Source of the DNA: Desulfobacteraceae bacterium
Lineage (GTDB): Bacteria > Desulfobacterota > Desulfobacteria > Desulfobacterales > UBA11574
Length of the DNA: 11,951 nt
Assembly (NCBI GenBank): GCA_003486165.1
Contig: DNGT01000004.1
Coordinates: 1 to 11,951, forward strand
Direction: 5' to 3'
A model generated the notes under the pieces. It was not told the DNA's origin and did not search any database. It saw only the letters and a program-made list of their open reading frames with translations. The translations under genes were made by a program, and so were the position numbers. Below are positions 7,105 through 11,951 of this stretch, piece after piece. Position 1 is the stretch's first letter; every line of letters begins with the position of its first letter.

Positions 7105-8278
7105 AAAAACCGGTCACAATTAGGAGCCCGGAGAGGCTGATGCCCCAGGAAAAGTAGCCCAAATCCGCCAAAATTCCAATAAAAGCCGGAACAGCACCAC
7201 CTCCCAAGACAAAAGCGATGGGTATGGTCAATGAAATGGCTACATTTCTGTTTTCCGGTGTACTTATTGATGATAACGCCGAAAAGCCGGCGGGGTAGAA
7301 GCATACCGCCAAAACCGGCTGAAGAAATACGACGATAAGCACCCAGTATGTAGAGACAATGCCCAATAGGAAGGTCAGAATTCCGGTGACAAAAAATACA
7401 CATAACATAATTGTTTTGGGTCCCAGACGATCCGTCGCCCAACCCGATAAAAATGCCATTCCCAGGGTCGATATGCGGGAAATGCCCACCAGAGTGTTTG
7501 CCCACTCATGATTAACACCATGTTCAGCAACCAAGTATAACGGAAGCATATTGTAAATTCCGAGTGTGCTGGTAATGGCCAAACTGAATAAAAATATCAG
7601 GATCCAGAAATTGGGTATCTTTATGATTGTTTTGATCGCAGAAAAATTCGGTGCTTGTCCCGAAAAATGGCCTCCCTTGCCAAAGCGGGCAAATGCGATT
7701 CCTACAATCACAGAACCTGTTCCAATCAAAAATAAAATATGTCGCCAGAAAAAACAGTGAAGGAGTATTGCTACCAACAAAGGCGTCAATATAAAGCTCA
7801 AATTTGGGGCAAGTTCGTGAATGGCCACGGCTTTTCCCCAGTCTTTGGAATTAACAAGAGATGTTACTGTGGTAATTCCCGAAGGAAGATATACGCCCGC
7901 TGAGACTCCCAAAAGAAATACACAACATCTCAATGCAAAGAGACTTTTGCTTAAAGAAACGGCTGAAAGTGCAATACCTACGGCTATGGCTGAAACAGCG
8001 ATGGTTTTTTTATGGCTGATTCGAGAAGATATGTGTCCGGATCCCAAGAGTGATATGAAATAACCCAGGGAAAGAAAAAGAAACAGAGAACCGGCATCGC
8101 CATGATTCAATCCCAAATTACTTTCAATTGTGGGTAGTAATGGTGATAAAACAATCCGGGAAGTAAAGTTTAATAAAAAGATGGATGTTATGAGAAAAAG
8201 TGGTATGAGTTGGGAGCGAAAAGTTTCGCCACTAAATTCATTATGTCTATTGATCGAAGTTGTTTTAGCATCATTCAA
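7076..8278 (-). CDS. Major facilitator superfamily transporter
   Basis: This 400-residue protein has about twelve hydrophobic segments, the usual MFS length and topology for an inner-membrane permease. The C-terminal half carries a good motif A between its second and third helices (GWATDRLGPK, about 279-288). The equivalent N-terminal loop is degenerate (GSGHISSRISHKK, 79-91), with Ser in place of the usual Asp. A conserved-looking stretch, GKAVAIHELAPNLSF, spans about 148-162. Substrate cannot be told; organic anion or drug export are both possible. Its ATG (8278-8276) overlaps the stop of the winged-helix gene (8277-8275) as ATGA, so the two are translationally coupled and probably regulated together. 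The first residues, about 1-20, are polar and cytoplasmic. Confidence 0.88.
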   Translation of the reverse strand: MNDAKTTSINRHNEFSGETFRSQLIPLFLITSIFLLNFTSRIVLSPLLPTIESNLGLNHGDAGSLFLFLSLGYFISLLGSGHISSRISHKKTIAVSAIAVGIALSAVSLSKSLFALRCCVFLLGVSAGVYLPSGITTVTSLVNSKDWGKAVAIHELAPNLSFILTPLLVAILLHCFFWRHILFLIGTGSVIVGIAFARFGKGGHFSGQAPNFSAIKTIIKIPNFWILIFLFSLAITSTLGIYNMLPLYLVAEHGVNHEWANTLVGISRISTLGMAFLSGWATDRLGPKTIMLCVFFVTGILTFLLGIVSTYWVLIVVFLQPVLAVCFYPAGFSALSSISTPENRNVAISLTIPIAFVLGGGAVPAFIGILADLGYFSWGISLSGLLIVTGFFISFFLHLK

Positions 8279-8556
8279 ATTTTAAACTCCTTTTCATTTT
8301 TGAGTGAAGCTCCCAATTGGCGTACTTCGGTTATTCCTTCAGTTGTAATCCCGATGATGCCGCTAAGGGTCTTGATTTCAACCAAGCCGGTTCCGATGAG
8401 CTCTTCGGCTGTTCTAAGAGAAAGTCTTCGATCAAGCCCCAAGGATTCGCCAATATCAAACATGGACACTTCGACAGAAGCATCACCTTGGGTTCGGTGA
8501 TACAGCTCGACGAGAAACAGGGGCAAATTTTCTTTGATGTCATCTTGAATAAACAT
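8275..8556 (-). CDS. Small winged-helix DNA-binding protein, probable local regulator
   Basis: A 93-residue protein whose central part fits a winged helix-turn-helix: helices around LPLFLVELYHRTQ (11-23), VSMFDIGESLGLD (30-42) and RRLSLRTAEELIGTGLVEI (43-61), followed by a short beta wing (TLSGIIGITTEG, 63-74). No sensor domain or metal site is visible. The ATG at 8556 follows GGTGG by about 7 bases. It is the first gene of a two-gene operon with the MFS transporter, overlapping it by 4 bp, an arrangement typical of a regulator controlling its own transporter. A 14-bp palindrome in the promoter (8581-8594) is a natural candidate operator. The DNA-binding role is inferred from fold and context; the exact family is not certain. 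Confidence 0.7.
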   Translation of the reverse strand: MFIQDDIKENLPLFLVELYHRTQGDASVEVSMFDIGESLGLDRRLSLRTAEELIGTGLVEIKTLSGIIGITTEGITEVRQLGASLKNEKEFKI

Positions 8557-8580
8557 GGTTTTCCACCTTTTTGTTAATTT

Positions 8581-8594
8581 ATAGGATTTCCTAT
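8581..8594. promoter_or_regulatory. Palindromic operator candidate ATAGGA-TT-TCCTAT
   Basis: A perfect 6-bp inverted repeat with a 2-base centre lies 25 bp upstream of the winged-helix gene, at the predicted transcription start. Repression by the first gene product would be the simplest use. Confidence 0.45.
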
Positions 8595-8600
8595 CAAATT

Positions 8601-8629
8601 ATCTTAGATTGTAGATCAGACGCTGTAAA
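8601..8629 (-). promoter_or_regulatory. Candidate promoter of the winged-helix/MFS operon
   Basis: On the minus strand TTTACA (8629-8624) is followed by a 17-base spacer and TAAGAT (8606-8601). The start site would fall near 8594, at the edge of the palindrome. The -10 box is a moderate match (4 of 6). Confidence 0.4.
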
Positions 8630-9035
8630 AAATATAATGAAAACTATGGATGCATTATGATATTGTCAAGTTAAATGCTTGCTTAAAAAAAAATAGTAAG
8701 GGAATGTTTTAAGATCTTAAGTTTTTTAAAAGGAAAGCAGATAGTTTTAAAGGTTCAAAAAAATATTCCAAGTTCCATTACTCCGTCGTAAATCCTTCTC
8801 CCTGTGTTGGGATTCAAATACGTTTTTCTTGGAGCCTAACTTGTATGAGTTGTTGAACAATCTTAAGTATGCTATTAAATAATATCATTGAAACCTCAAT
8901 CCTGAATAACGATTGAATTCATATGATTTTACCTGAAAAATATACCAGCCGGCTACACTTTATTGACGCGGCTGAAAAAAGGTGCAAGATTTAAATAATA
9001 TTGATGAAAGAAACTTTAAAACAGGAGGGAGACGA
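8630..9035. other. Divergent intergenic region without a clear gene
   Basis: These bases separate the minus-strand winged-helix operon from the plus-strand hypothetical gene at 9036. They are AT-rich. A 6-bp inverted repeat (CAGCCG 8946-8951, CGGCTG 8969-8974) and a TTGACG box (8963-8968) without a good -10 are present, but neither supports a firm call. Only very short chance ORFs were seen. Confidence 0.5.
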
Positions 9036-9491
9036 ATGTATTTTATTGGAAATTTTACATATGCTACGAATCAGGAGGAAACATTCGAAAAGGATCGACG
9101 TCATGGTGAGTTCAGTCTGATCATCGATGCGGAAAATCCATACCTGGCCATTCTTAAGTTTAAAGACCGAATCGTTAAATATCGGAAAATAAGCGATTTA
9201 TTTCAAGGCGATTGTTTTATTTATTTAATTCAGCTTTTTGAGCTTGACCAATTCCCGGTGGATGAAGCCATGATGTTCAATTACAAATCGATTGCCGGTG
9301 ATCCCTTGATGCCCTTTATCCGATGTTCAATGCCAAACGACTTGACGGACACCTGTCGACTTTTCGATTGGAAGAACAATATCCCGGAAATAGACGGACA
9401 AAAAGAAAAACTGTTTCTTCAGTTTGAATCCAGCACTTCCAATATTCTCAGTGAACCGGGTGATGCGTTTGAATTGTCTCCCGAAATTTAG
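9036..9491 (+). CDS. Conserved-looking hypothetical protein, 151 aa
   Basis: The best start is the ATG at 9036, which follows a strong AGGAGGGA ribosome site (9023-9030) by 5 bases. The same frame is open from a GTG at 8982, but that codon has no ribosome site. The protein begins MYFIGNFTYATNQEETFEKD and is soluble, with no signal peptide or membrane segment. Notable stretches are RRHGEFSLII (21-30), SDLFQGDCFIYLIQLFELDQFP (53-74), YKSIAGDPLMPFIRC (83-97) and an acidic tail. Three Cys (60, 97, 107) are present without a clear metal-binding spacing. It resembles uncharacterised proteins I associate with Desulfobacterota, but I cannot assign a domain. It lies 104 bp upstream of the methyltransferase gene on the same strand, possibly in one operon. 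Function unknown. Confidence 0.7.
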   Translation: MYFIGNFTYATNQEETFEKDRRHGEFSLIIDAENPYLAILKFKDRIVKYRKISDLFQGDCFIYLIQLFELDQFPVDEAMMFNYKSIAGDPLMPFIRCSMPNDLTDTCRLFDWKNNIPEIDGQKEKLFLQFESSTSNILSEPGDAFELSPEI

Positions 9492-9595
9492 TGCGAAAGT
9501 TTCACATGGATATTACAAGCCATCTTAAAAATACATCAAAAATTTAATTTTATGCTTGAGAGCTTTCTGGCGATGTTTTCCTTAGGAGAAGCAGT

Positions 9596-10210
9596 ATGTC
9601 CGAACTTATAAAAAACCCGGAAAAATATTTTAGACGGTTTATTCCAAAAAGAAGTGCATTGCTCAAAGAATTGGAAGAAGAAGCCTTTCGTGAGGACATT
9701 CCCATTGTCGGTCCGGTGGTTGGTGAGCTCCTTTTTATACTGGCCAGAATAATTCGGGCTGAAAGAATTTTGGAACTCGGCACGGCAACGGGCTATTCCG
9801 CCATTTTTCTAGCAGAAGCATTTGAAAATATAAAAGGACAGTTATTAACTCTGGAGAATAATCCGGCAATGGCGGAAAGAGCCAGAAAAAATTTCATACG
9901 GGCGGGCTTTGATGATCGGATTAAGATTCGCCTTGGTGACGCAATTGAAGAAATGAAAACAATACATGCGCCATTTGACTTGATTTTTATGGATATCGAC
10001 AAAATAGATTACGACACAGCATTACCTTACTGTCGCGATCTTTTAAGACAAAACGGGCTGCTTGTTGCAGATAATGTCGGATTTGAAGACGCTGATCCCT
10101 TTAACACAGCAATATTCAACTCCAGGGAATTCAGACCGGTGAGCTTGTTTTCATTTTTACCACTTCATTCTCCTGAAAAAGACGCGCTGTGTTTGGCACT
10201 TCGTTTATAG
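9596..10210 (+). CDS. Class I SAM-dependent O-methyltransferase (COMT-like)
   Basis: This 204-residue protein has the length and motif order of the O-methyltransferase family 3 (catechol/caffeoyl-CoA type). Motif I, ILELGTATGYSA (58-69), forms the SAM-binding loop, and E87 (LTLENNP) should bind the SAM ribose. FMDIDKIDY (131-139) supplies D133, and VADN (157-160) supplies D159 and N160; these are the expected metal ligands. The N-terminal helices would form the substrate lid. It would transfer a methyl group from SAM to a hydroxyl on a small molecule in a metal-dependent way; the substrate cannot be told. The ATG at 9596 follows TTAGGAGA closely. It may be cotranscribed with the upstream hypothetical gene. 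No terminator is obvious after it; a repeat region follows. Confidence 0.88.
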   Translation: MSELIKNPEKYFRRFIPKRSALLKELEEEAFREDIPIVGPVVGELLFILARIIRAERILELGTATGYSAIFLAEAFENIKGQLLTLENNPAMAERARKNFIRAGFDDRIKIRLGDAIEEMKTIHAPFDLIFMDIDKIDYDTALPYCRDLLRQNGLLVADNVGFEDADPFNTAIFNSREFRPVSLFSFLPLHSPEKDALCLALRL

Positions 10211-10244
10211 GATAAAGACATAATATAAAGTTAAGGGCTTTCCC

Positions 10245-10399
10245 CCAATTGGAATGATGGAACAATGGGATAATGTGTTCTGAAATAATGTAATGTTCGG
10301 TTAATGGTAGAATTTGTTTTGAGGAAAAATCAAAAATGGATAATATCCTTTTAAAACCAACCTTCCAGTTTTCCAGTATTCCACTATTCCATTATTTCA
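10245..10399. repeat. Imperfect inverted repeat rich in TTCCA / TGGAA units
   Basis: The left part (10245-10307) carries TGGAA-type units and TGAAATAATGTAATG (10281-10295). The right part (10361-10399) carries four TTCCA units spaced 8-9 bases apart and ends ATTATTTCA. The reverse complement of 10373-10399 aligns with 10281-10307. The whole could fold into a long hairpin around GGATAATATCC (10338-10348). Similar sequences are, in my recollection, scattered in Desulfobacterales genomes. The flanks, 10211-10244 and 10400-10487, show no gene. Confidence 0.5.
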
Positions 10400-10487
10400 T
10401 ATTCGAGACAAGTGTTCAAACCTCATAAATAATCTATGTTTTATTAAGTTGTAGAAATTTAGAGACGTTAAACTAAGGAGGTGCTTC

Positions 10488-11279
10488 ATGACACAAGTGA
10501 ATTACCAGGAACCGGCAGATTTTATTCAAAATAACCTGCGACTGAAAACTTTTCCTGTTGCCGTCAAGTTTTTGAAAGATAAATCGACTTTTCCCGAAAA
10601 AACGCGTCAACCTTCAATGATTTTGGGTAAGCGAGTCACCATATGTCAGGGCGTCACCATGGCGAGAACATATGGATGGACGGTGGGTCTCACCAAAGAA
10701 GATCTGATTTGTGTTCCTGCGATGATCGCATTTGGATTGAGTGGTGCTGCCGACCCGGCTGAAACACTTGGGAAATTGTTTTGTGAGGTGGACTTTTCCC
10801 AGACAGAAGAGAGGGGTCGTAAAGAAGTTGAGGAAATGGTTCGGTTGGAGAATAGAGCATGTGAAGCCATTGTTTTGGCGCCTTTACAAAAAGGCTTGTT
10901 TGACCCGGACACGGTGGCATTTTTTGGAAATCCTGCCCAGGTAATGCGCATGATTCAGGGACTGGTTTTTGAGGAAAGCCGTCGTGTTTCGGGAAATTTT
11001 GGGGGAAAGGTCGAATGCACCGAATATCTTATTGCCCCTTATAAGACCCAATCTCCACGAGTTGCTATTCCGGGGATGGGAGATCGAATATTTTCCATGA
11101 CCCAAGACGATGAAATGGTGTTTTCTATTCCTGGAATGTTGCTTGATAATTTGGTTAGAGGTTTGAAAAACGCAGGGAAAAAAATCGGTGCCCGTTATCC
11201 GGTGACCTTTTACCAGAACTTTCAGCCGGAATTTCCCAAACCTTATCAGGTGTTGGGTGATGCTTTGGGCATTTTGTGA
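10488..11279 (+). CDS. DUF169 family protein
   Basis: A 263-residue soluble protein of the DUF169 family (PF02596, COG2043). Family marks are the N-terminal L-x-x-F-P-V-A-V-K-F (residues 19-28), TICQGVTMAR (51-60), ICVPAMIAFGL (74-84) and GGKVECTEYLIAP (172-184). Cys53, Cys75 and Cys177 lie in the conserved blocks and suggest a metal, cofactor or thiol role; Cys99 and Cys125 are also present. There is no signal peptide or membrane segment. The biochemical function of the family is not established; it is common in anaerobes. The ATG follows a strong AAGGAGGTG ribosome site. The gene stands alone between two repeat regions, and gyrA follows 442 bp downstream. Confidence 0.88.
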   Translation: MTQVNYQEPADFIQNNLRLKTFPVAVKFLKDKSTFPEKTRQPSMILGKRVTICQGVTMARTYGWTVGLTKEDLICVPAMIAFGLSGAADPAETLGKLFCEVDFSQTEERGRKEVEEMVRLENRACEAIVLAPLQKGLFDPDTVAFFGNPAQVMRMIQGLVFEESRRVSGNFGGKVECTEYLIAPYKTQSPRVAIPGMGDRIFSMTQDDEMVFSIPGMLLDNLVRGLKNAGKKIGARYPVTFYQNFQPEFPKPYQVLGDALGIL

Positions 11280-11311
11280 TGATATTGGCTTTTATTTGAC
11301 ACTTAGGCTCC

Positions 11312-11546
11312 TTTAAACTATAACCTAAGCTAATCGTTTCAAATTTTTGAAATGGTTAATTTAATAATATTTTTAAGGTATTCTGACATTTTGAATTTCA
11401 ACAATTTGAAACCTACGGGATTCCCAATTTCACCGCATCTACTGCGTCAGATGCTGTTCCGCATAGACGACTATGGCGAAACAACATCTTCCTTGCATCT
11501 GCGGCAAACTTGAAAATCGCTCAGCTAAGGTATAAACTGCTTAAAC
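11312..11546. repeat. Nested palindromic repeat element upstream of gyrA (outer arms)
   Basis: The segment 11312-11346 (TATAACCTAAGCTAATCG core) resembles the reverse complement of 11508-11546 (CAGCTAAGGTATAAACTG core) with small gaps, enclosing the inner palindrome at 11425-11512. A 16-bp dyad TTTCAAA-TT-TTTGAAA lies at 11337-11352. It has the look of a small dispersed non-coding element. No ORF is present. Confidence 0.45.
11425..11512. repeat. Imperfect 88-bp palindrome
   Basis: The two halves are inverted copies of each other with mismatches, centred at 11468.5 on CATAG-ACGA-CTATG. Left blocks (ACCGCATCT, CAGATGCTGTT) pair with right blocks (GATGCAAG, AACAACATC, TGCGGCAAA). As RNA or DNA it could form a long hairpin. 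It is followed by no T run and so is not a standard terminator. Confidence 0.6.
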
Positions 11547-11590
11547 TTTTATGGTAAAATTAATTAAAATTATGATATGTTAATCTACTT

Positions 11591-11639
11591 AACCGGAGAG
11601 CAAAAACCCATCCTAATATGGTGGCGTTTTTTTCCGGTT
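11591..11639 (+). terminator. Hairpin with T-run before gyrA, possible terminator
   Basis: Outer arms AACCGGA (11591-11597) and TCCGGTT (11633-11639) are perfect inverted repeats. Inside, CCAT (11608-11611) pairs with ATGG (11618-11621), and a run of seven T follows at 11627-11633. It could end transcription coming from upstream before the gyrA promoter. The inner stem is short and bulged. Confidence 0.3.
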
Positions 11640-11660
11640 TAAAGGGATACTTGCTCGCCA

Positions 11661-11689
11661 TTTAGACTAAAGAAACAAGATGTTATAAT
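11661..11689 (+). promoter_or_regulatory. gyrA: Extended -10 promoter of gyrA
   Basis: TTTAGA (11661-11666), a 17-base spacer and a perfect TATAAT (11684-11689) preceded by TG at 11681-11682 form an extended -10 promoter. Transcription would begin near 11696, leaving a leader of about 26 bases. Confidence 0.65.
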
Positions 11690-11721
11690 CTAACTTTTTA
11701 CAAATAACAGAGTAGAGAAAT

Positions 11722-11951
11722 ATGTTGATTCCTGAGAAATCTCCCCAAATCAGTATCGAGAGCGAGATGAGAAAATCGTATCTCGATTATGCCATGAGCG
11801 TTATTATCGGAAGGGCTCTGCCGGAAGTTCGGGATGGTCTAAAACCTGTCCATCGACGCATCCTGTTTGCAATGAGAGAGCTTAAAAATGACTGGAATAA
11901 GCCGTATAAGAAATCAGCGCGCATTGTCGGTGATGTTATCGGTAAATATCA
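11722..11951 (+). CDS. gyrA: DNA gyrase subunit A, N-terminal part (cut by window end)
   Basis: The 76 visible codons match the start of the type II topoisomerase A subunit: [20 protein letters not shown] (16-35), [16 protein letters not shown] (36-51) and [13 protein letters not shown] (64-76), reaching the edge just before the expected HPHG. The [11 protein letters not shown] wording fits GyrA better than ParC. The enzyme introduces negative supercoils using ATP together with GyrB; the active-site Tyr lies beyond the window. The ribosome site before the ATG is weak (AGAGTAGAGA). No gyrB is seen upstream in this window; the nearest upstream gene is the DUF169 gene. Confidence 0.93.
   Translation, partial: MLIPEKSPQISIESEMRKSYLDYAMSVIIGRALPEVRDGLKPVHRRILFAMRELKNDWNKPYKKSARIVGDVIGKY

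Noticed and set aside
7566..8063. Plus-strand ORFs inside the MFS gene
   Set aside because: Antisense shadows of a convincing membrane protein, with no ribosome sites.
8946..8974. CAGCCG/CGGCTG stem as a terminator
   Set aside because: Loop of 17 bases and followed by A rather than T on the plus strand; the minus-strand reading has no upstream gene to end.
8982..9035. GTG at 8982 as start of the 151-aa protein
   Set aside because: No ribosome site, while the in-frame ATG at 9036 has AGGAGGGA at the right distance.
11296..11324. TTGACA-17-TATAAC as a promoter for gyrA
   Set aside because: The boxes fit well, but it lies about 400 bp from gyrA, overlaps the repeat element, and a better-placed extended -10 promoter exists at 11661-11689.
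11591..11639. Riboswitch (c-di-GMP type) before gyrA
   Set aside because: The CCCATCC stretch is reminiscent, but the conserved core and tetraloop receptor are absent.

Overview
The window looks like chromosomal DNA of a sulfate-reducer-type Desulfobacterota bacterium (Desulfobacterales-like). This is inferred from low-to-moderate GC with AT-rich intergenic DNA, a sigma-54/NtrC-type regulatory unit with a 7TMR-DISM histidine kinase, a rhombotarget-type lipoprotein, a DUF169 protein, and dispersed palindromic repeats of a kind I associate with that group. No rRNA, tRNA, CRISPR array or insertion sequence was seen.

Layout. (1) 1-992, minus strand: a DUF533/YebE-like gene broken by a frameshift at a G7/C7 tract, followed after 45 bp by the 5' part of a GYF_2-AIM24 fusion gene. 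A good sigma-70 promoter with a dyad in its spacer lies just upstream (1036-1064). (2) 993-1600: a long AT-rich intergenic region ending in a near-perfect sigma-54 promoter (1479-1494), then a 27-codon leader ORF that overlaps the start of a lipoprotein gene (1601-2383). (3) 2752-6692: a membrane histidine kinase with its own lipobox, overlapping by 4 bp the gene of an NtrC-family sigma-54 activator with an intact GAFTGA loop. (4) 6886-7104: a doubtful small ORF. It converges on a minus-strand operon (7076-8556) of a small winged-helix protein and an MFS transporter coupled by an ATGA overlap, with a 14-bp palindrome at the predicted start site. (5) 9036-10210: a conserved-looking hypothetical protein of 151 aa and a class I O-methyltransferase. 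(6) 10245-10399: a TTCCA-rich imperfect inverted repeat. (7) 10488-11279: a DUF169 protein. (8) 11312-11546: a nested palindromic repeat, then a hairpin, an extended -10 promoter and the first 76 codons of gyrA (cut by the window end).

The most interesting unit is 1479-6692. A sigma-54 promoter, a leader peptide, a rhombotarget-like lipoprotein, a lipobox-bearing sensor kinase and a sigma-54 activator lie together and could form a self-contained envelope-sensing circuit. The parts are visible in the sequence; the wiring (activator acting on the 1479 promoter) is inference.
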